A stretch of DNA of 13,180 bases from Gammaproteobacteria bacterium (GCA_003562535.1 PWUP01000024.1:1-13180); one strand, 5' to 3'. Numbered from the stretch's first letter, positions 5,849-13,180 are shown. The notes: generated from the letters alone by a model not told the origin. Numbers and translations are program-made.

Positions 5849-6193
5849 ATGATTGAAACCGTATTCAGCAAAATTATTGCGCGAGAAATTCCGGCGGATA
5901 TCGTTTATGAAAGCGATGAGCTGCTGGCCTTTCACGACATTAACCCACAAGCACCGATTCATATCTTGGTGATCACCAAGCAGCCCATTCCAACGCTTAA
6001 TGATTTGCAGGATCAGCACGCGCAATTGGCGGGGCAGATGTTGCTTGCGGCTCGACAGATTGCTGCGGATTTAGGCTTTGCCGCCAGCGGCTATCGCGTC
6101 TTGATCAACTGTAATCAAGATGGCGGCCAAGACGTTTGGCATTTACACTTGCATATATTAGCCGGTCGCCGCATGGGCTGGCCACCCGGTTAG
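5849..6193 (+). CDS. hinT: HIT family purine nucleoside phosphoramidase (HinT-like)
   Basis: A 114-residue histidine-triad protein, expected to hydrolyse AMP-linked phosphoramidates in the cytoplasm. The family features are present: N-terminal TVFSKIIAREIPADIVYESDELLAFHDINPQAPIH (an early segment conserved in Hint proteins) and the triad WHLHLHIL with H98, H100 and H102. The middle H100 is the expected nucleophile, and INCNQDGGQDV precedes it. The ATG at 5849 has a strong AGGGGAGG (5835-5842) at ideal spacing. A longer frame from GTG 5819 exists, but it overlaps recR and has no such site. The gene follows recR by 23 bases and may share its transcript. The physiological substrate is unknown from sequence. 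Confidence 0.94.
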   Translation: MIETVFSKIIAREIPADIVYESDELLAFHDINPQAPIHILVITKQPIPTLNDLQDQHAQLAGQMLLAARQIAADLGFAASGYRVLINCNQDGGQDVWHLHLHILAGRRMGWPPG

Positions 6194-6234
6194 GATAGGT
6201 ACTCATTGGATTCAATTAGCTAAGAGCATGATTA

Positions 6235-7452
6235 ATGACCGCTATTAAGAAAGTTGTGTTGGCGTATTCGGGGGGACTGGACACCTCGGTGATTTTGCAG
6301 TGGTTATGGGATACTTACCACTGTGAGGTGGTGACGTTTACCGCCGATCTGGGGCAGGGCGGCGAAGTCGAACCCGCTCGTGAAAAGGCACAAAGCATGG
6401 GGGTTAAAGAAATCTATATTGACGATCTGCGTGAGGAGTTCGTACGCGATTTCGTATTCCCCATGTTTCGAGCCAATACGATCTATGAAGGTGAATATTT
6501 ATTAGGTACCGCCATAGCGCGGCCATTAATTGCCAAACGCTTAATTGATATTGCTCGGGCAACCGGTGCGGATGCCATTGCCCACGGTGCTACCGGCAAG
6601 GGCAACGACCAAGTACGCTTTGAGTTGGGGGCGTATGCCCTAGAGCCAGGGATTCGCGTCATTGCCCCGTGGCGCGAGTGGGACTTGAACTCCCGTGAAA
6701 GCTTATTGGCCTATGCCCAACACCGAGGGATTCCGGTTGATCGTCGTCACGGCGAGGTCGATCCCTATTCCATGGATGCTAATTTGCTGCATATTTCTTA
6801 TGAAGGTGGCCTATTGGAAGACCCGTGGTTGGAACCGCCTAAAGACATGTGGTTGTGGAGTGTCGCGCCTGAAGACGCCCCCAATCAACCCACCTATGTC
6901 GATTTAGACTACCGCTGCGGTGATATTGTCGCCATTGACGGCCAGTCGTTGAGTCCAGCCAGCGTATTAGCGCGCCTCAATGAATTGGGGGGAGCCAATG
7001 GGGTTGGGCGGATTGATATCGTTGAAAACCGCTATGTTGGGATGAAATCACGCGGTTGTTATGAAACCCCTGGGGGCACCATCATGCTCACCGCCCACCG
7101 TGCGATTGAGTCACTGACTCTGGATCGTGAAGTGGCTCATTTGAAAGACGAGTTGATGCCCCGTTATGCCTCTTTGATTTACAACGGCTATTGGTGGAGT
7201 CCTGAACGGGAATTGTTGCAGAATTTAATCGATGCGTCACAAGCTCCCGTCAATGGCACCGTGCGGGTCAAGCTGTATAAGGGCAATGTCTCGGTGGTTG
7301 GACGCCGGTCTGAGGATAGTCTATTCGATGCGGAAATTGCCACCTTCGGCGATGATGCCGGAGCGTATAATCAGCAAGATGCCGAAGGCTTTATCAAGCT
7401 TAACGCCTTGCGTCTGCGCATTGCTGCCGGCAAGGGTCGGCACGGCCACTGA
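6235..7452 (+). CDS. argG: Argininosuccinate synthase
   Basis: Joins citrulline and aspartate with ATP to form argininosuccinate, the penultimate step of arginine synthesis; cytoplasmic homotetramer. The protein has 405 residues, the length of the common ArgG class rather than the longer E. coli form. Motifs: PP-loop AYSGGLDTSVILQWL (10-24), TADLGQGGE (36-44), the citrulline/aspartate-binding segment HGATGKGNDQVRFE (117-130), DPYSMDANLLHISYEGGLLEDPW, and GRIDIVENRYVGMKSRGCYETPGG. The ATG at 6235 has AAGAG about eight bases upstream. It lies 41 bases after hinT, with no clear promoter between them, so cotranscription is possible. No arg-box operator was recognised. Confidence 0.98.
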   Translation: MTAIKKVVLAYSGGLDTSVILQWLWDTYHCEVVTFTADLGQGGEVEPAREKAQSMGVKEIYIDDLREEFVRDFVFPMFRANTIYEGEYLLGTAIARPLIAKRLIDIARATGADAIAHGATGKGNDQVRFELGAYALEPGIRVIAPWREWDLNSRESLLAYAQHRGIPVDRRHGEVDPYSMDANLLHISYEGGLLEDPWLEPPKDMWLWSVAPEDAPNQPTYVDLDYRCGDIVAIDGQSLSPASVLARLNELGGANGVGRIDIVENRYVGMKSRGCYETPGGTIMLTAHRAIESLTLDREVAHLKDELMPRYASLIYNGYWWSPERELLQNLIDASQAPVNGTVRVKLYKGNVSVVGRRSEDSLFDAEIATFGDDAGAYNQQDAEGFIKLNALRLRIAAGKGRHGH

Positions 7453-7491
7453 GCGTTTGGCCGTAAGCGTTCAGCCCCCCTGCCTTAAGCT

Positions 7492-7525
7492 CCCTCTCCC
7501 TTTGGGAGAGGGTTGGGGTGAGGGG
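7492..7525. repeat. REP-like palindrome CCCTCTCCC/GGGAGAGGG with GTGAGGGG tail
   Basis: A perfect 9-bp stem (7492-7500 with 7504-7512) with a TTT loop, followed by TTGGGGTGAGGGG. I know this as a common type of dispersed palindrome in proteobacterial genomes. It sits 40 bases after argG and could also act as an RNA hairpin that protects or ends the argG transcript, but no T-run follows. A degraded relative lies at 9785-9812. Confidence 0.75.
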
Positions 7526-7534
7526 CCTTGTGGC

Positions 7535-7563
7535 TTGACAGGGGGTAGTGCGGGTAGGATACT
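7535..7563 (+). promoter_or_regulatory. Sigma70-like promoter before the small membrane protein gene
   Basis: Consensus -35 TTGACA (7535-7540), 17-base spacer, and -10 GATACT (7558-7563, 4 of 6 matches). Transcription would start near 7570, giving a leader of about 38 bases before the ATG at 7608. It probably also serves the acyl-CoA dehydrogenase gene, since no other promoter was seen before it. Confidence 0.6.
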
Positions 7564-7607
7564 GCCACTTATCACATTATTCACACACACCATTAGGAAA
7601 ACAAACC

Positions 7608-7835
7608 ATGCAGGATCAAGCAAAAACCGCAAGTTGGCAGATTGTCCGTCGCCGCGCCATGATTTTGGTGCCATTAATCGTTGTGGTGCCCTTGTTATGG
7701 TGGTTGCTTGGGATTCACCTGCCGTTGCTTGGTCAGGTGGTTATGGGCTTACTGAGCATTGCGTTGCTATCCGTGGCGACCGCTTGGACGGTTGTGGCCG
7801 CGCCCCGGCGTAGTGCCGGTCGTGATGCCCAGTAG
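7608..7835 (+). CDS. Small membrane protein of unknown function, two predicted helices
   Basis: A 75-residue protein not assigned to a family. A basic start (SWQIVRRRAM) precedes a hydrophobic segment at about 22-37 (ILVPLIVVVPLLWWLL); after a short GIHLPLLG turn comes a second at about 45-63 (VVMGLLSIALLSVATAWTVV). A basic tail (APRRSAGRDAQ) follows. The positive-inside rule would place both ends in the cytoplasm. The ATG at 7608 has AGGA at 7595-7598; the frame stays open upstream from a GTG at 7548, but that would include the promoter. It is 31 bases upstream of the acyl-CoA dehydrogenase start and probably cotranscribed with it. Its role is unknown. Confidence 0.7.
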   Translation: MQDQAKTASWQIVRRRAMILVPLIVVVPLLWWLLGIHLPLLGQVVMGLLSIALLSVATAWTVVAAPRRSAGRDAQ

Positions 7836-7854
7836 CCGCTAATTCCCTTTCCAA

Positions 7855-7860
7855 AGGAGA
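7855..7860 (+). promoter_or_regulatory. Strong Shine-Dalgarno sequence that decides the ATT start
   Basis: AGGAGA (within CCAAAGGAGA) lies six bases before ATT 7867, the best-spaced candidate. It is four bases or fewer from CTG 7864 and 36 bases from the first ATG (7897), too far to serve that ATG. Confidence 0.75.
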
Positions 7861-7866
7861 GTTCTG

Positions 7867-9663
7867 ATTACTACTTATCACGCACCCACCCGCGACATGC
7901 AGTTCATCATTGAAGCGGTTGCGGATTTCGATGTTTTGGCTCAGTTGGATGCTTTCAAAGACCAAGAACTGAACGCGGAACTGTTGGCGGCGGTACTGGA
8001 CGAAGCGGCCAAATTGGCTGATGAAGTCTTAGCGCCATTAAATCAGATCAGCGATAAACAGCACCCACGCATGGAACACCAAGCGGTGATCACCAGTCCT
8101 GGATTTGCTGATGCTTATCATTTGTTTGTTGACGGCGGTTGGAATAGCCTCAATGGCCCGGTGGAGTTTGGTGGTCAAGGGTTGCCCGAGTTGATCAGCT
8201 TTGCGGCGCATGAAATGTGGAATTCATCCAGCGTTTCCTTTGCGCTGTGCCCATTGCTGACGGCTGGAGCTGTGGAGGCATTAAAACATCATGGCAGTGC
8301 TGAGTTACAGCAGCGTTATCTGCCTAAACTGATCAGCGGTGAGTGGACCGGCACCATGAATCTGACCGAAGCGCAAGCCGGATCGGATCTATCGGTTGTG
8401 CGTACCAAAGCCGTGCCCGAAGGCGATTATTACCGGCTGTACGGTCAAAAAGTCTACATCACCTGGGGAGATCATGATGTCGCCGAGAATGTCATTCACT
8501 TAGTGTTGGCGCGTACTCCAGATGCTCCTGAAGGGGTTAAAGGCATTTCCCTGTTTCTGGTGCCTAAATATCTGGTCAATGACGATGGCAGCTTGGGGGC
8601 GCGCAACGATGTGTACAGTCAGTCACTTGAACACAAACTCGGTATCCACGGCAGCCCGACCTGTGTGATGCAATTTGGTGATGGGGACGGGGCCGTGGGC
8701 TATCTGGTCGGCACCGAGAACAAGGGGCTGGCGCACATGTTCACCATGATGAACGAAGCACGGCTCAAGGTCGGCTTACAGGGCTTGGCGGTCAGTGAAC
8801 GCGCCTATCAGATGGCACGAGACTATGCTCTGACACGGGTTCAGGGACGACGCATCGGTGATCGCAGCGGCGAACGGGTCGTCATTGCTGAACATCCCGA
8901 TGTCCGGCGCATGTTGCTGACTATGAAGTCTTTAAATCAGGCCATGCGCGGCTTGTGTTACAGCACGGCGCGTGATCTTGATCTGTCACGCCACCAACCC
9001 CACCCCACTGAACGGGAACGTTACCAGCGGCGTTTGGATTTGTTAACCCCAGTGGTCAAGGGCTGGTGTACCGAACTCAGCAATGAGACCACTTCTCTGG
9101 GCATTCAAATTCAGGGCGGCATGGGCTATATCGAAGAAACCGGTGCTGCTCAATACTACCGTGATGCGCGCATTTTAACCCTGTATGAAGGCACTACCGG
9201 CATTCAGGCCAATGATTTAGTGCTACGCAAACTGGGCGCTGATAACGGTGCCGCCATGCAGGCGCTACTGGATGATTTACAAGACTGTGAACAGCAACTG
9301 ATGAGCCGTAACACTCCGGATCTGCAACTGATTCACAATGCACTGGTCGAGGCGGGTGCCACACTGACCGAGGCAACGGACTGGATGCTGCGCCATTTAG
9401 ACACGGATGTCGAAGCGGCTTTAGGCCAAGCGTTTAATTATCTGATGTTAACCGGCTATGTCTGTGGTGGCTGGCAGATGGCTCAAGTGGCGCTGGCAGC
9501 ACAACAACGGTTAGATCGTCAGGATGATCCTGAATACCACCAGACCCAATTGGTACTGGCGCGGTTTTATGCTGAGCAAATCTTGCCCCGCTCACGCGCC
9601 TTAATGCGGGCGGTATTGCAGGGCAATGCACAAATGATGACGCTGAGTCACCAGCAGCTTTAG
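7867..9663 (+). CDS. Acyl-CoA dehydrogenase, long form with C-terminal extension, apparent ATT start
   Basis: A flavoprotein of 598 residues, predicted to catalyse alpha,beta-dehydrogenation of acyl-CoA with electrons passed to ETF. The length and C-terminal extension place it with the ~600-residue bacterial acyl-CoA dehydrogenases. From ATT 7867 the N-terminus reads (M)TTYHAPTRDMQFI, like the (M)xxYxAPxRDMxF start of the family. Between the in-frame stop at 7840-7842 and ATG 7897 there is no ATG, GTG or TTG, only CTG 7864 and ATT 7867. Other motifs: FAD/substrate segment MNLTEAQAGSDLS, VYITWGDHD, EHKLGIHGSPTC, NEARLKVGLQGL, IQIQGGMGYIEE, and LTLYEGTTGIQ with the catalytic Glu at about E441. 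The C-terminal ~140 residues form the extra domain. Chain-length preference cannot be read from the sequence. Starting at ATG 7897 would lose ten conserved residues. Confidence 0.93.
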   Translation: MTTYHAPTRDMQFIIEAVADFDVLAQLDAFKDQELNAELLAAVLDEAAKLADEVLAPLNQISDKQHPRMEHQAVITSPGFADAYHLFVDGGWNSLNGPVEFGGQGLPELISFAAHEMWNSSSVSFALCPLLTAGAVEALKHHGSAELQQRYLPKLISGEWTGTMNLTEAQAGSDLSVVRTKAVPEGDYYRLYGQKVYITWGDHDVAENVIHLVLARTPDAPEGVKGISLFLVPKYLVNDDGSLGARNDVYSQSLEHKLGIHGSPTCVMQFGDGDGAVGYLVGTENKGLAHMFTMMNEARLKVGLQGLAVSERAYQMARDYALTRVQGRRIGDRSGERVVIAEHPDVRRMLLTMKSLNQAMRGLCYSTARDLDLSRHQPHPTERERYQRRLDLLTPVVKGWCTELSNETTSLGIQIQGGMGYIEETGAAQYYRDARILTLYEGTTGIQANDLVLRKLGADNGAAMQALLDDLQDCEQQLMSRNTPDLQLIHNALVEAGATLTEATDWMLRHLDTDVEAALGQAFNYLMLTGYVCGGWQMAQVALAAQQRLDRQDDPEYHQTQLVLARFYAEQILPRSRALMRAVLQGNAQMMTLSHQQL

Positions 9664-9701
9664 GGACGAATAAGCTAGGGCGGCTGGACGCTGACGTGTA
9701 G

Positions 9702-9731
9702 GTTGGGTTGCCGTCTTTTGGGCAACCCAAC
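9702..9731. repeat. Hairpin repeat GTTGGGTTGCC/GGCAACCCAAC
   Basis: A perfect 11-bp stem with an eight-base loop (GTCTTTTG), 38 bases after the acyl-CoA dehydrogenase stop. It abuts the next repeat. It could stabilise or end the upstream transcript, but there is no T-run after the stem. Confidence 0.7.
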
Positions 9732-9732
9732 T

Positions 9733-9776
9733 AGCCTATGATGTCGGGCAACGCTGCGCTTTTGCCCGACCTACCG
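9733..9776. repeat. Hairpin repeat GTCGGGCAA/TTGCCCGAC, full copy
   Basis: A perfect 9-bp stem (9743-9751 with 9762-9770) with loop CGCTGCGCTT, followed by CTACCG. Positions 9733-9760 are the exact inverse of 1975-2002, which shows it is a dispersed element. Confidence 0.75.
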
Positions 9777-9784
9777 TTTCAGTC

Positions 9785-9831
9785 CCCTCTCCCTCATTTA
9801 TGGGGTAGAGGGCTTTCGATTTATATTTTTT
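9785..9831 (+). terminator. Degenerate CCCTCT/AGAGGG palindrome with downstream T-rich stretch, possible terminator
   Basis: CCCTCT (9785-9790) pairs with AGAGGG (9807-9812), and CCC with GGG inside it with a two-base bulge. CTTTCG, TTTATATTTTTT follow. It is related to the palindrome at 7492-7525. The T-run is not directly next to the stem, so termination would be weak; the stem may end readthrough from the acyl-CoA dehydrogenase before moxR. Confidence 0.4.
9822..9827 (+). promoter_or_regulatory. -10-like TATATT just before the moxR start
   Basis: TATATT ends seven bases before the moxR ATG, so transcription from it would start at or next to the ATG and give a leaderless message. No good -35 lies 16-18 bases upstream. 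This fits with the lack of a Shine-Dalgarno sequence before moxR, but the call is weak. Confidence 0.25.
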
Positions 9832-9834
9832 AAC

Positions 9835-10776
9835 ATGTCCGATACGACTCACCATTCTACTGCCGTCGATCCACAGCACCTTGATGCGGTATTGTCCCAA
9901 ATCAGCCAAGTGATTCTGGGTAAACCTGCCGTTATCCGTTTGGCTTTAACCTGTTTGCTGGCTCGTGGGCATCTGTTGATTGAAGACCAGCCCGGCATGG
10001 GCAAGACCACTCTCGCCCATGCCTTAGCGTGTACCTTGGGTTTTAAGTATCAGCGGGTACAGTTCACCAGTGATTTACTGCCTGCTGATATTCTTGGTGC
10101 GGCGGTGTATGAGCGTGAGCGGTCGGCCTTTGTGTTTCATCCGGGACCGATTTTTACCCAATTGATTCTGGCTGACGAAATTAACCGTGCCTCGCCCAAG
10201 ACCCAAAGCGCTTTGTTAGAAGCCATGGAAGAGTATCAAGTCACGATTGAGGGTTCCACCCATCGTTTGCCTCAACCCTTTTTCGTGATTGCCACTCAAA
10301 ACCCCGACCATCAAGTCGGCACCTTCCCCTTGCCCGAATCGCAATTGGATCGGTTTTTGATGCGCCTAGAACTGGGGTATCCCGATCCATTGGCCGAGCG
10401 CCAATTACTCGAAGGTGAAGATCGGCGCAGCCTGTTGCAGCGCCTGCCAAGCGTGTTGCAACCTGAGGACGTGATCAGCGTCCAGCAGAGGGTGGCGGCG
10501 ATCACGGTCTCGCCCTTGTTACTGGATTATTTACAGGCGCTGTTGGCGGCGACCCGACGCAGTGCGGAGTTGCGCAATGGCTTATCACCTCGGGCAGGAC
10601 TCGGTGTGCTGCGCGCTGCCCGTGCCTGGGCCTTGTTGGAACATCGTGATTATGTGCTGCCTGAAGACATTCAGGCGGTGCTGGTGCCGGTGATTGGCCA
10701 CCGGTTGCAAGCCGTGCGTGAGCATCCTAACAGCGTTGTGCAGCAACTGATTGAAAGTGTCCCGGTGCCGGTGTGA
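9835..10776 (+). CDS. MoxR family AAA+ ATPase
   Basis: A chaperone-like AAA+ protein of 313 residues. Members encoded with DUF58 and transglutaminase proteins are thought to help assemble or activate their partners. Motifs: QVILGKPAVIRLALTCLLARGHLLIED, Walker A QPGMGKTT (52-59), VQFTSDLLPADILG, Walker B ILADEINRA (111-119), sensor-1 ATQNP (153-157), PLPESQLDRF with the arginine finger region (165-174), and the C-terminal lid LSPRAGLGVLRAARAWALLEHRDYVLPEDIQAV. The start ATG 9835 has no Shine-Dalgarno sequence; the preceding bases are TTTATATTTTTTAAC. The stop TGA shares its A with the DUF58 start. Family assignment is firm; the client protein is inferred. Confidence 0.95.
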   Translation: MSDTTHHSTAVDPQHLDAVLSQISQVILGKPAVIRLALTCLLARGHLLIEDQPGMGKTTLAHALACTLGFKYQRVQFTSDLLPADILGAAVYERERSAFVFHPGPIFTQLILADEINRASPKTQSALLEAMEEYQVTIEGSTHRLPQPFFVIATQNPDHQVGTFPLPESQLDRFLMRLELGYPDPLAERQLLEGEDRRSLLQRLPSVLQPEDVISVQQRVAAITVSPLLLDYLQALLAATRRSAELRNGLSPRAGLGVLRAARAWALLEHRDYVLPEDIQAVLVPVIGHRLQAVREHPNSVVQQLIESVPVPV

Positions 10777-11747
10777 TGGCGGCTTTGTGGTCTAATCATT
10801 TTGAGCGCTGGATCCGCCAGCGCCATCCGCCGCAGTCTAAAGCTTTGGAACTGACTCGGCGGCGCATTTATATTTTGCCCACTCGGCAAGCGTATGGGTT
10901 TTTTTTGACCCTATTGGTGTTATTTCTGTGGTCAGTGAATTACAGCAACAGCATCGGTTTTGCCCTAACGTTTTTGCTGGTGGGGGTGGCGCTGAATGCC
11001 ATGTGGCGTTGTCATAATAATTTGCTCAATCTGCGCTTAGAAGCCCTTGGGGCTGAGCCGGTATTTGCCGGTGAATCCGCACGTTTTGGGGTCTTATTCA
11101 GTCATACGGACGCGGATATGCGTCCCGGACTGTGCCTGTGTGCAGCTCACACCCAAGTCGCGTGTGCGGACATCGAACCCAGCGGTACGCTGCTGTCTCT
11201 TGAGCTGCCGACCCAGCAGCGCGGCTGGCAGCCAGTGGGGCGGTTGCGGGTTGAGACCTACTTTCCTCTCGGTTTATTCCGAGCATGGAGCTGGGTGGAA
11301 TTTGACCGCCCGCTGTTAGTGTACCCACCGCCACGCGGTGAGCGTCCCTTGCCTGACTTACAGGCGGAAACCCTCGGTGAGGCCCAAACGCTGACCACCG
11401 ATCGCGGTAATGAGGATTTTAGCGGTTTGCGTGACTATATAACCGGCGATTCACCGCGCCATGTAGCGTGGAAAGCCAGTACCCGTTCCGAAAATCTACT
11501 GGTCAAACAGTTCACCGGTCAAGTGCGCCCAGAATTATGGTTGGAGTGGGCGCAGCTCAGTGCGTGCAGCGACGAACAGCGCTTGGAGCAGTTGTGCCAA
11601 TGGGTGTTGGTCGCGGAAGCCCAGGGAGTGTGTTATGGGCTGAAACTGCCTGGGCAGGAGCTCCCCCCCAGTCTTGGGCCGATTCATCGCGCTCGCTGTT
11701 TACAGGCTTTGGCGGTTTATGGTCGCGATCATTCGTCGGCGCCCTAA
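10776..11747 (+). CDS. DUF58 domain membrane protein, second gene of the MoxR-transglutaminase cluster
   Basis: A 323-residue protein of unknown biochemical function. After a basic start, two adjacent hydrophobic helices lie at about 40-56 (YGFFLTLLVLFLWSVNY) and 60-77 (IGFALTFLLVGVALNAMW). A beta-rich region follows, then the DUF58 signature at about 212-247: NEDFSGLRDYITGDSPR and VAWKASTRSENLLVKQF. I chose ATG 10776 because TGATG couples it to the moxR stop; GTG 10773 would add one residue. The 3' end overlaps the next gene by 29 bases. DUF58 proteins have a VWA-like fold and are regularly found with MoxR ATPases, so a MoxR-DUF58 complex at the inner membrane is the likely role, by inference. 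Confidence 0.92.
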   Translation: MAALWSNHFERWIRQRHPPQSKALELTRRRIYILPTRQAYGFFLTLLVLFLWSVNYSNSIGFALTFLLVGVALNAMWRCHNNLLNLRLEALGAEPVFAGESARFGVLFSHTDADMRPGLCLCAAHTQVACADIEPSGTLLSLELPTQQRGWQPVGRLRVETYFPLGLFRAWSWVEFDRPLLVYPPPRGERPLPDLQAETLGEAQTLTTDRGNEDFSGLRDYITGDSPRHVAWKASTRSENLLVKQFTGQVRPELWLEWAQLSACSDEQRLEQLCQWVLVAEAQGVCYGLKLPGQELPPSLGPIHRARCLQALAVYGRDHSSAP

Positions 11748-13180
11748 GCCGCAACAACAAGTCGCCTCGCGTGCGATTCATGCCCCGCTGCAGGCGGGGG
11801 TCTGGCCGTGGTTGCTCGGTGCTTTGCTGCTGGCGGTAGCGCCCCAAGTGGTGCGTTTGCCGCTGTGGTTAACTGCGGTGTGGGTGGTTGTGCCATTGTG
11901 GCGGTGGTGGCTGGCTTACCGTGGTGAGCGCTTGCCCAGTCGCTGGCTATTGCTGCCCTTAACCTTGGCCTTGATTGGCAGCGTGATTGCGCATTATGGC
12001 ACCGTATTCGGTCGTGATGCTGGGGTGGCGTTGCTGGCGGCAATGACGGCCATGAAATTGCTGGAAACTCGCAGTGTGCGCGATGCCCAAGTCTTGGTAT
12101 GGCTCGGTTATTTTTTGCTGATGGCCAATTTGCTGTTCAGTCAGGAAATACCGATGATTGCTTATTTGGCGGCTGTGCTGGTGGTGTTGCTCACCGCCCA
12201 ATTACTTAGCCACTATAATGGCAACGGTTTAGGGATACGCCGAGCGCTGCGTCTCAGTGGGGCGATGTTGCTGCAAGCGATTCCCATCATGCTCATTTTA
12301 TTTATATTATTTCCACGCATTCCGGGACCACTTTGGGGATTGCCTAAAGACGCCCACAGCGGGTTGACGGGGTTGAGTAATGAGATGTCCCCCGGTTCGT
12401 TAAATGACTTGATTTTATCCGATAGGGTGGCTTTTAGAGTTGAATTTGCTGCGGATCCGCCGACCGCGTCGCAGCGTTATTGGCGCGGTCCGGTGCTGTG
12501 GCAGTTTGACGGACGTTCGTGGCGGGGCAGCGACGACCCCCGTAGCGATGAGCCACATCATCAGCCGCTGGGTGGGCGGTTTGACTATACCCTGACTTTA
12601 GAACCTCACGGCGAGCGCTGGCTGCTGGCTTTGGATTGGCCGGTGGTGGGGCCTTCGGGCAGCGGCTTTACCTGGGCGAACAGTCTCCAGCAACGTGAAC
12701 GGATTAACACTCGGATGCAATACACTGCCACCTCTTATACTCAGTATCGCAGCAACCCGATCACTGAGGTGGATAAACGCCGCACTTTGCAATTACCTGA
12801 GTCCTTGAATCCCCGCGCCCGGGCGTTGGCCGAGCAGTGGCAATCGGAGTATCAACAGCCACTGGCGATTGTCGAAGCCGGTTTAAATTACATTCGTAAT
12901 GAACCGTTTTTTTACACCTTACGGCCCCCGCTGTTGACCAGCCGCGATAATATTGATGAATTTTTATTCCGCAGTCGCCGTGGGTTTTGTGAGCACTACG
13001 CGGGTAGCTTTACCTTTTTGATGCGGGCGGCGGGCATTCCTGCCCGAGTGGTGCTGGGTTATCAGGGCGGCGAGTTCAATAATGATTATCTCATTGTGCG
13101 CCAATCCGATGCCCATGCTTGGGTAGAAGTCTGGTTAGAGGAACGCGGTGGCTGGACGCGGATTGATCCAACGGCGGCGG
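11719..13180 (+). CDS. TgpA-like membrane transglutaminase, cut by window edge
   Basis: About 487 residues are visible, and the protein continues past the right edge. Seven hydrophobic helices lie at roughly 27-45, 47-64, 76-92, 101-115, 124-140, 145-162 and 183-198, ending in FPRIPGPLWGLP and then LSNEMSPGSLNDLILSD, the junction typical of TgpA proteins. The periplasmic transglutaminase-like domain has the full triad: C424 in RRGFCEHYAGSF, H466 in SDAHAWVEVW and D483 in WTRIDPTAA. TgpA of Pseudomonas aeruginosa is the best-known relative (essential, proposed cell-envelope role), encoded after MoxR and DUF58 genes as here. A C-terminal helix and tail are expected beyond the edge. The ATG at 11719 lies within the last codons of the DUF58 gene (29-base overlap); the Shine-Dalgarno signal is poor. 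The substrate is unknown. Confidence 0.93.
   Translation, partial: MVAIIRRRPKPQQQVASRAIHAPLQAGVWPWLLGALLLAVAPQVVRLPLWLTAVWVVVPLWRWWLAYRGERLPSRWLLLPLTLALIGSVIAHYGTVFGRDAGVALLAAMTAMKLLETRSVRDAQVLVWLGYFLLMANLLFSQEIPMIAYLAAVLVVLLTAQLLSHYNGNGLGIRRALRLSGAMLLQAIPIMLILFILFPRIPGPLWGLPKDAHSGLTGLSNEMSPGSLNDLILSDRVAFRVEFAADPPTASQRYWRGPVLWQFDGRSWRGSDDPRSDEPHHQPLGGRFDYTLTLEPHGERWLLALDWPVVGPSGSGFTWANSLQQRERINTRMQYTATSYTQYRSNPITEVDKRRTLQLPESLNPRARALAEQWQSEYQQPLAIVEAGLNYIRNEPFFYTLRPPLLTSRDNIDEFLFRSRRGFCEHYAGSFTFLMRAAGIPARVVLGYQGGEFNNDYLIVRQSDAHAWVEVWLEERGGWTRIDPTAA

Noticed and set aside
7232..7813. 193-codon plus-strand frame across the argG end and the small membrane protein gene
   Set aside because: It is out of frame with both and passes through the palindrome and promoter, so it is a shadow frame.

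Overview
The window looks like a chromosomal segment from a purple phototrophic gammaproteobacterium, most likely a purple sulfur bacterium of the Chromatiales with moderate G+C. The evidence is a bacteriochlorophyll Mg-chelatase pair (bchI, bchD) beside a gene order typical of gammaproteobacteria: SRP RNA (ffs), dnaX, ybaB, recR. Encoded proteins resemble their gammaproteobacterial relatives. The genus is inference and is not proven by anything seen here.

Layout. Positions 1-1528, minus strand: bchI and the first part of bchD, joined by a 4-base stop/start overlap; they run off the left edge. Positions 1529-2066: a gene-poor stretch holding the bchI leader (with a possible 18-residue upstream reading frame) and a dense mosaic of short palindromic repeats. 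Positions 2067-2957: a Sel1-repeat lytic transglycosylase. Positions 2991-5825: a promoter, the 4.5S/SRP RNA, dnaX (DNA polymerase III tau/gamma), ybaB/ebfC (nucleoid-associated protein) and recR (recombination mediator), closely packed on the plus strand. They are followed by hinT (HIT hydrolase) and argG (argininosuccinate synthase).

Positions 7453-9834: a module between two copies of a CCCTCTCCC-type palindrome. It has a good sigma70-like promoter, a 75-residue two-helix membrane protein of unknown function, and a large acyl-CoA dehydrogenase. The dehydrogenase appears to start at an ATT codon behind a strong Shine-Dalgarno sequence. Positions 9835-13180: the conserved trio moxR - DUF58 - tgpA-like transglutaminase, linked by stop/start overlaps; the last gene is cut by the right edge just after its catalytic Asp.

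Most of the window is core chromosome and I found no defence, secretion or biosynthetic system that looks new. The points most worth a second look are the apparent ATT start, a C7 run followed by a stem-loop in the dnaX linker (candidate recoding site), the possible leader peptide before bchI, and the repeat mosaic, which includes a 28-nt exact inverted match to a repeat 7.7 kb away.
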